A DNA stretch of 64,000 bases from Siphonodentalium dalli (taxonomy: Eukaryota > Mollusca > Scaphopoda > Gadilida > Siphonodentaliidae). The stretch is taken from NCBI GenBank assembly GCA_032622095.1, contig CP136068.1, forward strand, positions 153,723,151-153,787,150, written 5' to 3'. The position numbers were made by a program, and so were the translations under genes. The notes under the pieces were generated by a model, which saw only the letters and a list, made by a program, of their open reading frames with translations, was not told the DNA's origin and ran no database searches. Each line of letters opens with the position of its first letter. Position 1 is the stretch's first letter. Below, piece by piece: positions 31,401 through 47,600 of the stretch.

Positions 31401-34160
31401 AACAGGCTGACTTACACCCGTTATTCCACTGAACAGGCTGACTTACACCCGTTATTCCACTGAACAGGCTGACTTACACCCGTTATTCTGAACAGGCTGA
31501 CTTACACCCGTTATTCCACTGAACAGACTGACTTACACCCGTTATTCTGAACAGGCTGACTTACACCCGTTATTCCACTGAACAGACTGACTTACACCCG
31601 TTATTCCACTGAACAGGCTGACTTATACCCGTTATTCCACTGAACAGACTGACTTACACCCGTTATTCTGAACAGGCTGACTTACACCCGTTATTCCACT
31701 GAACAGGCTGACTTACACCCGTTATTCTGAACAGGCTGACTTATACCCGTTATTCCACTGAACAGGCTGACTTATACCCGTTATTCCACTGAACAGGCTG
31801 ACTTATACCCGTTATTCCACTGAACAGGCTGACTTATACCCGTTATTCCACTGAACAGGCTGACTTATACCCGTTATTCCACTGAACAGGCTGACTTATA
31901 CCCGTTATTCCACTGAACAGGCTGACTTATACCCGTTATTCCACTGAACAGGCTGACTTATACCCGTTATTCCACTGAACAGGCTGACTTATACCCGTTA
32001 TTCCACTGAACAGGCTGACTTACACCCGTTATTCCACTGAACAGGCTGACTTACACCCGTTATTCTGAACAGGCTGACTTATACCCGTTATTCCACTGAA
32101 CAGGCTGACTTATACCCGTTATTCCACTGAACAGGCTGACTTATACCCGTTATTCCACTGAACAGGCTGACTTATACCCGTTATTCCACTGAACAGGCTG
32201 ACTTACACCCGTTATTCCACTGAACAGGCTGACTTACACCCGTTATTCTGAACAGGCTGACTTATACCCGTTATTCCACTGAACAGGCTGACTTACACCC
32301 GTTATTCCACTGAACAGGCTGACTTATACCCGTTATTCTGAACAGGCTGACTTACACCCGTTATTCCACTGAACAGACTGACTTACACCCGTTATTCCAC
32401 TGAACAGGCTGACTTACACCCGTTATTCCACTGAACAGGCTGACTTACACCCGTTATTCCACAGAACAGGCTGACTTACACCCGTTATTCTGAACAGGCT
32501 GACTTACACCCGTTATTCCACTGAACAGACTGACTTACACCCGTTATTCCACTGAACAGGCTGACTTACACCCGTTATTCCACTGAACAGACTGACTTAC
32601 ACCCGTTATTCCACTGAACAGGCTGACTTACACCCGTTATTCCACTGAACAGGCTGACTTACACCCGTTATTCCACTGAACAGGCTGACTTACACCCGTT
32701 ATTCCACTGAACAGACTGACTTACACCCGTTATTCCACTGAACAGGCTGACTTACACCCGTTATTCCACAGAACAGGCTGACTTACACCCGTTATTCTGA
32801 ACAGGCTGACTTACACCCGTTATTCCACTGAACAGGCTGACTTACACCCGTTATTCCACTGAACAGGCTGACTTATACCCGTTATTCCACTGAACAGGCT
32901 GACTTACACCCGTTATTCTGAACAGGCTGACTTACACCCGTTATTCCACTGAACAGGCTGACTTATACCCGTTATTCCACTGAACAGGCTGACTTATACC
33001 CGTTATTCCACTGAACAGGCTGACTTACACCCGTTATTCTGAACAGGCTGACTTACACCCGTTATTCCACTGAACAGGCTGACTTATACCCGTTATTCCA
33101 CTGAACAGGCTGACTTATACCCGTTATTCCACTGAACAGACTGACTTACACCCGTTATTCTGAACAGGCTGACTTACACCCGTTATTCCACTGAACAGGC
33201 TGACTTATACCCGTTATTCCACTGAACAGGCTGACTTATACCCGTTATTCCACTGAACAGGCTGACTTACACCCGTTATTCCACTGAACAGACTGACTTA
33301 CACCCGTTATTCCACTGAACAGGCTGACTTACACCCGTTATTCCACTGAACAGACTGACTTACACCCGTTATTCCACTGAACAGGCTGACTTACACCCGT
33401 TATTCCACTGAACAGGCTGACTTATACCCGTTATTCCACTGAACAGGCTGACTTACACCCGTTATTCCACTGAACAGACTGACTTACACCCGTTATTCTG
33501 AACAGGCTGACTTACACCCGTTATTCCACTGAACAGGCTGACTTATACCCGTTATTCTGAACAGGCTGACTTACACCCGTTATTCCACTGAACAGACTGA
33601 CTTACACCCGTTATTCCACTGAACAGGCTGACTTACACCCGTTATTCCACTGAACAGGCTGACTTATACCCGTTATTCCACTGAACAGGCTGACTTACAC
33701 CCGTTATTCCACTGAACAGGCTGACTTATACCCGTTATTCCACTGAACAGGCTGACTTACACCCGTTATTCTGAACAGGCTGACTTATACCCGTTATTCC
33801 ACTGAACAGGCTGACTTACACCCGTTATTCTGAACAGGCTGACTTATACCCGTTATTCCACTGAACAGGCTGACTTACACCCGTTATTCTGAACAGGCTG
33901 ACTTACACCCGTTATTCCACTGAACAGGCTGACTTATACCCGTTATTCCACTGAACAGACTGACTTATACCCGTTATTCCACTGAACAGGCTGACTTACA
34001 CCCGTTATTCCACTGAACAGACTGACTTACACCCGTTATTCCACTGAACAGGCTGACTTACACCCGTTATTCCACTGAACAGACTGACTTACACCCGTTA
34101 TTCCACTGAACAGGCTGACTTATACCCGTTATTCCACTGAACAGGCTGACTTACACCCGT
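28428..34160. repeat. Satellite zone 1: CTGACTTAYACCCG, ATTCTGAAC short units
   Basis: The first few units (to about 28570) are short ATTCAGAAC types. Then long 31-bp units prevail. From about 30517 short ATTCTGAAC units are interspersed. CAGACTGACTT units are common. ACCCG is nearly universal. Confidence 0.85.
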
Positions 34161-37100
34161 TATTCAGAACAGGCTGACTTACACCCGTTATTCCACTGAA
34201 CAGGCTGACTTACACCCGTTATTCCACTGAACAGACTGACTTATACCCGTTATTCCACTGAACAGGCTGACTTATACCCGTTATTCCACTGAACAGACTG
34301 ACTTATACCCGTTATTCCACTGAACAGGCTGACTTATACCCGTTATTCCACTGAACAGGCTGACTTACACCCGTTATTCTGAACAGGCTGACTTACACCC
34401 GTTATTCCACTGAACAGGCTGACTTATACCCGTTATTCCACTGAACAGACTGACTTATACCCGTTATTCCACTGAACAGACTGACTTATACCCGTTATTC
34501 CACTGAACAGGCTGACTTACACCCGTTATTCCACTGAACAGGCTGACTTACACCCGTTATTCCACTGAACAGGCTGACTTATACCCGTTATTCCACTGAA
34601 CAGGCTGACTTATACCCGTTATTCCACTGAACAGGCTGACTTACACCCGTTATTCAGAACAGGCTGACTTACACCCGTTATTCCACTGAACAGGCTGACT
34701 TACACCCGTTATTCCACTGAACAGGCTGACTTACACCCGTTATTCAGAACAGGCTGACTTACACCCGTTATTCCACTGAACAGGCTGACTTACACCCGTT
34801 ATTCAGAACAGGCTGACTTACACCCGTTATTCCACTGAACAGGCTGACTTACACCCGTTATTCCACTGAACAGGCTGACTTACACCCGTTATTCAGAACA
34901 GGCTGACTTACACCCGTTATTCCACTGAACAGGCTGACTTACACCCGTTATTCAGAACAGGCTGACTTACACCCGTTATTCAGAACAGGCTGACTTATAC
35001 CCGTTATTCCACTGAACAGGCTGACTTACACCCGTTATTCCACTGAACAGGCTGACTTATACCCGTTATTCAGAACAGGCTGACTTACACCCGATATTCC
35101 ACTGAACAGGCTGACTTATACCCGTTATTCCACTGAACAGGCTGACTTATACCCGTTATTCCACTGAACAGGCTGACATATACCCGTTATTCCACTGAAC
35201 AGACTGACTTATACCCGTTATTCCACTGAACAGGCTGACTTACACCCGTTATTCCACTGAACAGGCTGACTTATACCCGTTATTCCACTGAACAGGCTGA
35301 CTTACACCCGTTATTCCACTGAACAGACTGACTTATACCCGTTATTCCACTGAACAGGCTGACTTATACCCGTTATTCAGAACAGGCTGACTTACACCCG
35401 TTATTCCACTGAACAGGCTGACTTATACCCGTTATTCAGAACAGGCTGACTTACACCCGTTATTCCACTGAACAGGCTGACTTATACCCGTTATTCCACT
35501 GAACAGGCTGACTTATACCCGTTATTCCACTGAACAGGCTGACTTATACCCGTTATTCCACTGATCAGACTGACTTATACCCGTTATTCCACTGAACAGG
35601 CTGACTTACACCCGTTATTCCACTGACCAGGCTGACTTACACCCGTTATTCCACTGAACAGGCTGACTTATACCCGTTATTCCACTGAACAGGCTGACTT
35701 ACACCCGTTATTCCACTGAACAGGCTGACTTATACCCGTTATTCCACTGAACAGGCTGACTTACACCCGTTATTCCACTGAACAGGCTGACTTACACCCG
35801 TTATTCCACTGAACAGGCTGACTTATACCCGTTATTCCACTGAACAGGCTGACTTACACCCGTTATTCCACTGAACAGACTGACTTATACCCGTTATTCC
35901 ACTGAACAGGCTGACTTACACCAGTTATTCCACTGAACAGACTGACTTATACCCGTTATTCCACTGAACAGGCTGACTTATACCCGTTATTCCACTGAAC
36001 AGGCTGACTTATACCCGTTATTCCACTGAACAGGCTGACTTACACCCGTTATTCCACTGAACAGGCTGACTTATACCCGTTATTCCACTGAACAGGCTGA
36101 CTTATACCCGTTATTCCACTGAACAGGCTGACTTATACCCGTTATTCCACTGAACAGGCTGACTTACACCCGTTATTCCACTGAACAGGCTGACTTTTAC
36201 CCGTTATTCCACTGAACAGGCTGACTTATACCCGTTATTCCACTGAACAGGCTGACTTTTACCCGTTATTCCACTGAACAGGCTGACTTATACCCGTTAT
36301 TCCACTGAACAGGCTGACTTATACCCGTTATTCCACTGAACAGGCTGACTTATACCCGTTATTCCACTGAACAGGCTGACTTATACCCGTTATTCCACTG
36401 AACAGGCTGACTTATACCCGTTATTCCACTGAACAGGCTGACTTATACCCGTTATTCCACTGAACAGGCTGACTTATACCCGTTATTCCACTGAACAGGC
36501 TGGCTTATACCCGTTATTCCGCTGAACAGGCTGACTTATACCCGTTATTCCACTGAACAGGCTGACTTATACCCGTTATTCCACTGAACAGGCTGACTTA
36601 CACCCGTTATTCCACTGAACAGGCTGACTTACACCCGTTATTCCACTGAACAGACTGACTTATACCCGTTATTCCACTGAACAGGCTGACTTATACCCGT
36701 TATTCCACTGAACAGGCTGACTTACACCCGTTATTCCACTGAACAGGCTGACTTACACCCGTTATTCCACTGAACAGGCTGACTTACACCCGTTATTCCA
36801 CTGAACAGGCTGACTTATACCAGTTATTCCACTGAACAGACTGACTTATACCCGTTATTCCACTGAACAGGCTGACTTATACCCGTTATTCCACTGAACA
36901 GACTGACTTATACCCGTTATTCCACTGAACAGGCTGACTTACACCCGTTATTCCACTGAACAGGCTGACTTACACCCGTTATTCAGAACAGGCTGACTTA
37001 CACCCGTTATTCCACTGAACAGGCTGACTTATACCCGTTATTCCACTGAACAGGCTGACTTATACCCGTTATTCCACTGAACAGGCTGACTTACACCCGT

Positions 37101-39690
37101 TATTCCACTGAACAGGCTGACTTACACCCGTTATTCAGAACAGGCTGACTTACACCCGTTATTCCACTGAACAGGCTGACTTACACCCGTTATTCCACTG
37201 AACAGGCTGACTTACACCCGTTATTCCGTTGAACAGGCTGACTTATACCCGTTATTCAGAACAGGCTGACTTACACCCGTTATTCCGTTGAACAGGCTGA
37301 CTTACACCCGTTATTCAGAACAGGCTGGCTTACACCCGTTATTCCACTGAACAGGCTGACTTACACCCGTTATTCCACTGAACAGACTGACTTATACCCG
37401 TTATTCCACTGAACAGGCTGACTTATACCCGTTATTCCACTGAACAGGCTGACTTATACCCGTTATTCCACTGAACAGACTGACTTATACCCGTTATTCC
37501 ACTGAACAGACTGACTTATACCCGTTATTCCACTGAACAGGCTGACTTACACCCGTTATTCCACTGAACAGGCTGACTTATACCCGTTATTCCACTGAAC
37601 AGACTGACTTATACCCGTTATTCCACTGAACAGACTGACTTATACCCGTTATTCCACTGAACAGGCTGACTTACACCCGTTATTCCACTGAACAGGCTGG
37701 CTTACACCCGTTATTCAGAACAGGCTGGCTTATACCCGTTATTCCACTGAACAGACTGACTTATACCCGTTATTCCACTGAACAGACTGACTTATACCCG
37801 TTATTCCACTGAACAGGCTGACTTATACCCGTTATTCCACTGAACAGGCTGACTTACACCCGTTATTCCACTGAACAGGCTGACTTATACCAGTTATTCC
37901 ACTGAACAGGCTGACTTATACCAGTTATTCCACTGAACAGGCTGACTTACACCAGTTATTCCACTGAACAGGCTGACTTATACCAGTTATTCCACTGAAC
38001 AGGCTGACTTACACCCGTTATTCCACTGAACAGGCTGACTTATACCAGTTATTCCACTGAACAGGCTGACTTATACCAGTTATTCCACTGAACAGGCTGA
38101 CTTACACCAGTTATTCCACTGAACAGGCTGACTTATACCAGTTATTCCACTGAACAGGCTGACTTATACCAGTTATTCCACTGAACAGGCTGACTTATAC
38201 CAGTTATTCCACTGAACAGGCTGACTTACACCAGTTATTCCACTGAACAGGCTGACTTATACCAGTTATTCCACTGAACAGGCTGACTTACACCCGTTAT
38301 TCCACTGAACAGGCTGACTTACACCCGTTATTCCACTGAACAGGCTGACTTATACCCGTTATTCCACTGAACAGGCTGACTTATACCAGTTATTCCACTG
38401 AACAGGCTGACTTACACCCGTTATTCCACTGAACAGGCTGACTTACACCCGTTATTCCACTGAACAGGCTGGCTTACACCCGTTATTCAGAACAGGCTGG
38501 CTTATACCCGTTATTCCACTGAACAGACTGACTTATACCAGTTATTCCACTGAACAGGCTGACTTACACCCGTTATTCCACTGAACAGGCTGACTTACAC
38601 CCGTTATTCCACTGAACAGGCTGGCTTACACCCGTTATTCAGAACAGGCTGGCTTATACCCGTTATTCCACTGAACAGGCTGACTTATACCAGTTATTCC
38701 ACTGAACAGGCTGACTTACACCCGTTATTCCACTGAACAGGCTGACTTACACCCGTTATTCCACTGAACAGGCTGACTTACACCCGTTATTCCACTGAAC
38801 AGGCTGACTTATACCAGTTATTCCACTGAACAGGCTGACTTACACCAGTTATTCCACTGAACAGGCTGACTTATACCCGTTATTCCACTGAACAGGCTGA
38901 CTTACACCCGTTATTCCACTGAACAGGCTGGCTTACACCCGTTATTCAGAACAGGCTGGCTTATACCCGTTATTCCACTGAACAGACTGACTTATACCCG
39001 TTATTCCACTGAACAGACTGACTTATACCCGTTATTCCACTGAACAGGCTGACTTATACCCGTTATTCCACTGAACAGGCTGACTTACACCCGTTATTCC
39101 GTTGAACAGGCTGACTTACACCCGTTATTCAGAACAGGCTGACTTACACCCGTTATTCCACTGAACAGGCTGACTTATACCCGTTATTCCACTGAACAGG
39201 CTGACTTATACCCGTTATTCCACTGAACAGGCTGACTTACACCCGTTATTCCACTGAACAGGCTGACTTACACCCGTTATTCCACTGAACAGGCTGACTT
39301 ACACCCGTTATTCCACTGAACAGGCTGACTTACACCCGTTATTCAGAACAGGCTGGCTTATACCCGTTATTCCACTGAACAGGCTGACTTACACCCGTTA
39401 TTCAGAACAGGCTGACTTATACCCGTTATTCCACGGAACAGGCTGCCTTATACCCGTTATTCCACTGAACAGGCTGACTTACACCCGTTATTCAGAACAG
39501 GCTGACTTATACCCGTTATTCCACGGAACAGGCTGCCTTATACCCGTTATTCCACTGAACAGGCTGACTTACACCCGTTATTCCACTGAACAGGCTGACT
39601 TATACCCGTTATTCCACTGAACAGGCTGGCTTATACCCGTTATTCCACTGAACAGGCTGGCTTATACCCGTTATTCCACTGAACAGGCTG
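34161..39690. repeat. Satellite zone 2: ATTCAGAAC short units, CCAGTT and CTGGCTTA variants
   Basis: ATTCAGAAC replaces ATTCTGAAC as the short type (last ATTCTGAAC of this part near 34376). A patch of ACCAGTT units fills about 37890-38850. CTGGCTTA units occur from about 36502 to 39670, often in a repeated context with a short unit. CCGTTGAAC joints occur at about 37226, 37282 and 39100. Confidence 0.8.
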
Positions 39691-42600
39691 GCTTACACTC
39701 GTTATTCCACTGAACAGGCTGACTTATACCCGTTATTCCACGGAACAGGCTGCCTTACACACGTTATTCCACGGAACAGGCTGACTTATACCAGTTATTC
39801 CACTGAACAGGCTGACTTATACCCGTTATTCCACTGAACAGGCTGACTTACACACGTTATTCAGAACAGGCTGACTTATACCCGTTATTCCACTGAACAG
39901 GCTGACTTATACCAGTTATTCCACTGAACAGGCTGACTTATACCCGTTATTCCACTGAACAGGCTGACTTACACACGTTATTCAGAACAGGCTGACTTAT
40001 ACCCGTTATTCCACTGAACAGGCTGACTTACACACGTTATTCAGAACAGGCTGACTTATACCCGTTATTCCACTGAACAGACTGACTTACACCCGTTATT
40101 CCACTGAACAGGCTGCCTTACACACGTTATTCAGAACAGGCTGACTTACACACGTTATTCAGAACAGGCTGACTTACACACGTTATTCCACTGAACAGGC
40201 TGACTTACACACGTTATTCAGAACAGGCTGACTTATACCCGTTATTCCACTGAACAGGCTGACTTACACACGTTATTCAGAACAGGCTGACTTATACCCG
40301 TTATTCCACTGAACAGGCTGACTTACACCCGTTATTCCACTGAACAGGCTGACTTACACACGTTATTCAGAACAGGCTGACTTACACCCGTTATTCCACT
40401 GAACAGGCTGACTTACACACGTTATTCCACTGAACAGGCTGACTTATACCCGTTATTCCACTGAACAGGCTGACTTACACACGTTATTCCACTGAACAGG
40501 CTGACTTACACCCGTTATTCCACTGAACAGGCTGACTTACACACGTTATTCCACTGAACAGGCTGACTTATACCCGTTATTCCACTGAACAGGCTGACTT
40601 ATACCCGTTATTCCACTGAACAGGCTGACTTACACCCGTTATTCCACTGAACAGGCTGACTTATACCCGTTATTCCACTGAACAGGCTGACTTACACCCG
40701 TTATTCCACTGAACAGGCTGACTTATACCCGTTATTCCACTGAACAGGCTGACTTACACACGTTATTCAGAACAGGCTGACTTACACCCGTTATTCCACT
40801 GAACAGGCTGACTTACACACGTTATTCCACTGAACAGGCTGACTTATACCCGTTATTCCACTGAACAGGCTGACTTATACCCGTTATTCCACTGAACAGG
40901 CTGACTTACACCCGTTATTCCACTGAACAGGCTGACTTATACCCGTTATTCCACTGAACAGGCTGACTTACACACGTTATTCAGAACAGGCTGACTTACA
41001 CCCGTTATTCCACTGAACAGGCTGACTTACACACGTTATTCCACTGAACAGGCTGACTTATACCCGTTATTCCACTGAACAGGCTGACTTATACCCGTTA
41101 TTCCACTGAACAGGCTGACTTACACCCGTTATTCCACTGAACAGGCTGACTTATACCCGTTATTCCACTGAACAGGCTGCCTTACACCCGTTATTCCACT
41201 GAACAGACTGACTTACACCCGTTATTCCACTGAACAGGCTGACTTACACACGTTATTCCACTGAACAGGCTGACTTACACACGTTATTCCACTGAACAGG
41301 CTGACTTATACCCGTTATTCCACTGAACAGGCTGACTTACACCCGTTATTCCACTGAACAGGCTGCCTTACACACGTTATTCCACTGAACAGGCTGACTT
41401 ATACCCGTTATTCCACTGAACAGGCTGACTTATACCCGTTATTCCACTGAACAGGCTGCCTTACACCCGTTATTCCACTGAACAGACTGACTTATACCCG
41501 TTATTCCACTGAACAGGCTGACTTACACCCGTTATTCCACTGAACAGGCTGACTTACACACGTTATTCCACTGAACAGGCTGACTTATACCCGTTATTCC
41601 ACTGAACAGGCTGACTTACACACGTTATTCCACTGAACAGGCTGACTTATACCCGTTATTCCACTGAACAGGCTGACTTACACACGTTATTCCACTGAAC
41701 AGACTGACTTATACCCGTTATTCAGAACAGGCTGACTTACACCCGTTATTCCACTGAACAGGCTGACTTACACCCGTTATTCCACTGAACAGGCTGACTT
41801 ATACCCGTTATTCCACTGAACAGGCTGACTTACACACGTTATTCCACTGAACAGACTGACTTACACCCGTTATTCCACTGAACAGGCTGACTTACACACG
41901 TTATTCCACTGAACAGGCTGACTTACACCCGTTATTCAGAACAGGCTGACTTACACCCGTTATTCCACTGAACAGGCTGACTTACACACGTTATTCCACT
42001 GAACAGGCTGACTTACACCCGTTATTCCACTGAACAGGCTGACTTACACACGTTATTCCACTGAACAGGCTGACTTACACCCGTTATTCCACTGAACAGG
42101 CTGACTTACACACGTTATTCAGAACAGGCTGACTTACACCCGTTATTCCACTGAACAGGCTGACTTACACACGTTATTCCACTGAACAGGCTGACTTACA
42201 CCCGTTATTCAGAACAGGCTGACTTACACCCGTTATTCCACTGAACAGGCTGACTTATACCCGTTATTCAGAACAGGCTGACTTACACCCGTTATTCCAC
42301 TGAACAGGCTGACTTACACACGTTATTCCACTGAACAGGCTGACTTACACACGTTATTCCACTGAACAGGCTGACTTACACACGTTATTCAGAACAGGCT
42401 GACTTACACCCGTTATTCCACTGAACAGGCTGACTTACACACGTTATTCCACTGAACAGGCTGACTTACACACGTTATTCCACTGAACAGGCTGACTTAC
42501 ACACGTTATTCCACTGAACAGGCTGACTTACACACGTTATTCCACTGAACAGGCTGACTTATACCCGTTATTCAGAACAGGCTGACTTACACCCGTTATT

Positions 42601-44675
42601 CCACTGAACAGGCTGACTTACACACGTTATTCCACTGAACAGGCTGACTTACACACGTTATTCAGAACAGGCTGACTTACACCCGTTATTCCACTGAACA
42701 GGCTGACTTACACACGTTATTCCACTGAACAGGCTGACTTACACACGTTATTCAGAACAGGCTGACTTACACCCGTTATTCCACTGAACAGGCTGACTTA
42801 CACTCGTTATTCAGAACAGGCTGACTTACACCCGTTATTCCACTGAACAGGCTGACTTACACACGTTATTCCACTGAACAGGCTGACTTACACTCGTTAT
42901 TCAGAACAGGCTGACTTACACCCGTTATTCCACTGAACAGGCTGACTTACACTCGTTATTCAGAACAGGCTGACTTACACCCGTTATTCCACTGAACAGG
43001 CTGACTTACACACGTTATTCCACTGAACAGACTGACTTACACCCGTTATTCCACTGAACAGGCTGACTTACACTCGTTATTCAGAACAGGCTGACTTACA
43101 CTCGTTATTCCACTGAACAGGCTGACTTACACACGTTATTCCACTGAACAGACTGACTTACACACGTTATTCCACTGAACAGGCTGACTTACACTCGTTA
43201 TTCAGAACAGGCTGACTTACACTCGTTATTCCACTGAACAGGCTGACTTACACACGTTATTCCACTGAACAGGCTGACTTACACACGTTATTCCACTGAA
43301 CAGACTGACTTACACCCGTTATTCCACTGAACAGGCTGACTTATACACGTTATTCAGAACAGGCTGACTTACACCCGTTATTCCACTGAACAGGCTGACT
43401 TACACACGTTATTCCACTGAACAGGCTGACTTACACACGTTATTCAGAACAGGCTGACTTACACCCGTTATTCCACTGAACAGGCTGACTTACACTCGTT
43501 ATTCCACTGAACAGGCTGACTTACACACGTTATTCCACTGAACAGGCTGACTTACACACGTTATTCCACTGAACAGGCTGACTTACACACGTTATTCCAC
43601 TGAACAGGCTGACTTACACACGTTATTCCACTGAACAGGCTGACTTACACACGTTATTCCACTGAACAGGCTGACTTACACACGTTATTCCACTGAACAG
43701 GCTGACTTACACTCGTTATTCCACTGAACAGGCTGACTTACACACGTTATTCCACTGAACAGGCTGACTTACACTCGTTATTCCACTGAACAGGCTGACT
43801 TACACACGTTATTCCACTGAACAGGCTGACTTACACACGTTATTCCACTGAACAGGCTGACTTACACACGTTATTCCACTGAACAGGCTGACTTACACAC
43901 GTTATTCCACTGAACAGGCTGACTTACACACGTTATTCCACTGAACAGGCTGACTTACACTCGTTATTCCACTGAACAGGCTGACTTACACCCGTTATTC
44001 CACTGAACAGGCTGACTTACACACGTTATTCCACTGAACAGGCTGACTTACACACGTTATTCAGAACAGGCTGACTTACACCCGTTATTCCACTGAACAG
44101 GCTGACTTACACTCGTTATTCAGAACAGGCTGACTTACACCCGTTATTCCACTGAACAGGCTGACTTACACACGTTATTCCACTGAACAGGCTGACTTAC
44201 ACCCGTTATTCCACTGAACAGGCTGACTTATACACGTTATTCAGAACAGGCTGACTTACACCCGTTATTCCACTGAACAGGCTGACTTACACACGTTATT
44301 CCACTGAACAGGCTGACTTACACACGTTATTCAGAACAGGCTGACTTACACACGTTATTCCACTGAACAGGCTGACTTACACCCGTTATTCCACTGAACA
44401 GGCTGACTTATACACGTTATTCAGAACAGGCTGACTTACACCCGTTATTCCACTGAACAGGCTGACTTACACACGTTATTCCACTGAACAGGCTGACTTA
44501 CACACGTTATTCAGAACAGGCTGACTTACACCCGTTATTCCACTGAACAGGCTGACTTACACACGTTATTCCACTGAACAGGCTGACTTACACCCGTTAT
44601 TCCACTGAACAGGCTGACTTACACACGTTATTCCACTGAACAGGCTGACTTACACACGTTATTCCACTGAACAGG
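39691..44675. repeat. Satellite zone 3: ACACG and ACTCG variants appear
   Basis: ACACGTTATT becomes frequent from about 39758 and ACTCGTTATT from about 42791, while CTGACTTA still prevails over CTGCCTTA. The TATAC form fades out across the zone. Confidence 0.8.
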
Positions 44676-47600
44676 CTGCCTTACACTCGTTATTCCACTG
44701 AACAGGCTGCCTTACACTCGTTATTCCACTGAACAGGCTGCCTTACACTCGTTATTCCACTGAACAGGCTGACTTACACTCGTTATTCCACTGAACAGGC
44801 TGCCTTACACTCGTTATTCAGAACAGGCTGCCTTACACTCGTTATTCCACTGAACAGGCTGCCTTACACCCGTTATTCAGAACAGGCTGACTTACACTCG
44901 TTATTCAGAACAGGCTGCCTTACACTCGTTATTCAGAACAGGCTGACTTACACTCGTTATTCAGAACAGGCTGCCTTACACTCGTTATTCAGAACAGGCT
45001 GCCTTACACTCGTTATTCAGAACAGGCTGCCTTACACACGTTATTCCACTGAACAGGCTGCCTTACACTCGTTATTCAGAACAGGCTGCCTTACACTCGT
45101 TATTCAGAACAGGCTGCCTTACACTCGTTATTCAGAACAGGCTGCCTTACACTCGTTATTCCACTGAACAGGCTGACTTACACTCGTTATTCCACGGAAC
45201 AGGCTGCCTTACACTCGTTATTCAGAACAGGCTGCCTTACACTCGTTATTCCACGGAACAGGCTGCCTTACACTCGTTATTCAGAACAGGCTGCCTTACA
45301 CTCGTTATTCCACTGAACAGGCTGCCTTACACTCGTTATTCAGAACAGGCTGCCTTACACTCGTTATTCCACTGAACAGGCTGCCTTACACTCGTTATTC
45401 AGAACAGGCTGCCTTACACTCGTTATTCAGAACAGGCTGCCTTACACTCGTTATTCCACTGAACAGGCTGCCTTACACTCGTTATTCAGAACAGGCTGCC
45501 TTACACTCGTTATTCAGAACAGGCTGCCTTACACTCGTTATTCAGAACAGGCTGCCTTACACTCGTTATTCCACTGAACAGGCTGACTTACACTCGTTAT
45601 TCCACGGAACAGGCTGCCTTACACTCGTTATTCAGAACAGGCTGCCTTACACTCGTTATTCAGAACAGGCTGCCTTACACTCGTTATTCAGAACAGGCTG
45701 CCTTACACACGTTATTCCACAGAACAGGCTGCCTTACACACGTTATTCAGAACAGGCTGCCTTACACTCGTTATTCCACTGAACAGGCTGCCTTACACTC
45801 GTTATTCAGAACAGGCTGCCTTACACTCGTTATTCCACTGAACAGGCTGCCTTACACTCGTTATTCAGAACAGGCTGCCTTACACTCGTTATTCAGAACA
45901 GGCTGCCTTACACTCGTTATTCCACTGAACAGGCTGCCTTACACTCGTTATTCAGAACAGGCTGCCTTACACTCGTTATTCAGAACAGGCTGCCTTACAC
46001 TCGTTATTCCACTGAACAGGCTGCCTTACACTCGTTATTCAGAACAGGCTGCCTTACACTCGTTATTCCACTGAACAGGCTGCCTTACACACGTTATTCA
46101 GAACAGGCTGCCTTACACCCGTTATTCAGAACAGGCTGACTTACACACGTTATTCAGAACAGGCTGCCTTACACTCGTTATTCAGAACAGGCTGCCTTAC
46201 ACTCGTTATTCCACAGAACAGGCTGCCTTACACTCGTTATTCAGAACAGGCTGCCTTACACTCGTTATTCAGAACAGGCTGCCTTACACTCGTTATTCAG
46301 AACAGGCTGCCTTACACTCGTTATTCAGAACAGGCTGCCTTACACTCGTTATTCCACTGAACAGGCTGACTTACACTCGTTATTCCACTGAACAGGCTGC
46401 CTTACACACGTTATTCAGAACAGGCTGCCTTACACCCGTTATTCAGAACAGGCTGACTTACACACGTTATTCAGAACAGGCTGCCTTACACACGTTATTC
46501 AGAACAGGCTGCCTTACACTCGTTATTCAGAACAGGCTGCCTTACACTCGTTATTCAGAACAGGCTGCCTTACACTCGTTATTCCACTGAACAGGCTGCC
46601 TTACACACGTTATTCAGAACAGGCTGACTTACACACGTTATTCCACTGAACAGGCTGCCTTACACCCGTTATTCAGAACAGGCTGCCTTACACCCGTTAT
46701 TCAGAACAGGCTGCCTTACACCCGTTATTCAGAACAGGCTGCCTTACACACGTTATTCAGAACAGGCTGCCTTACACTCGTTATTCAGAACAGGCTGCCT
46801 TACACCCGTTATTCAGAACAGGCTGCCTTACACACGTTATTCAGAACAGGCTGCCTTACACTCGTTATTCAGAACAGGCTGCCTTACACTCGTTATTCAG
46901 AACAGGCTGCCTTACACTCGTTATTCAGAACAGGCTGCCTTACACACGTTATTCAGAACAGGCTGCCTTACACTCGTTATTCCACAGAACAGGCTGCCTT
47001 ACACACGTTATTCAGAACAGGCTGCCTTACACTCGTTATTCAGAACAGGCTGCCTTACACTCGTTATTCAGAACAGGCTGCCTTACACACGTTATTCAGA
47101 ACAGGCTGCCTTACACTCGTTATTCCACAGAACAGGCTGCCTTACACACGTTATTCAGAACAGGCTGCCTTACACTCGTTATTCCACAGAACAGGCTGCC
47201 TTACACTCGTTATTCCACAGAACAGGCTGCCTTACACTCGTTATTCAGAACAGGCTGCCTTACACACGTTATTCAGAACAGGCTGCCTTACACACGTTAT
47301 TCAGAACAGGCTGCCTTACACTCGTTATTCCACAGAACAGGCTGCCTTACACTCGTTATTCCACAGAACAGGCTGCCTTACACTCGTTATTCAGAACAGG
47401 CTGCCTTACACCCGTTATTCAGAACAGGCTGCCTTACACTCGTTATTCAGAACAGGCTGCCTTACACACGTTATTCAGAACAGGCTGCCTTACACTCGTT
47501 ATTCAGAACAGGCTGCCTTACACTCGTTATTCAGAACAGGCTGCCTTACACTCGTTATTCAGAACAGGCTGCCTTACACTCGTTATTCCACAGAACAGGC

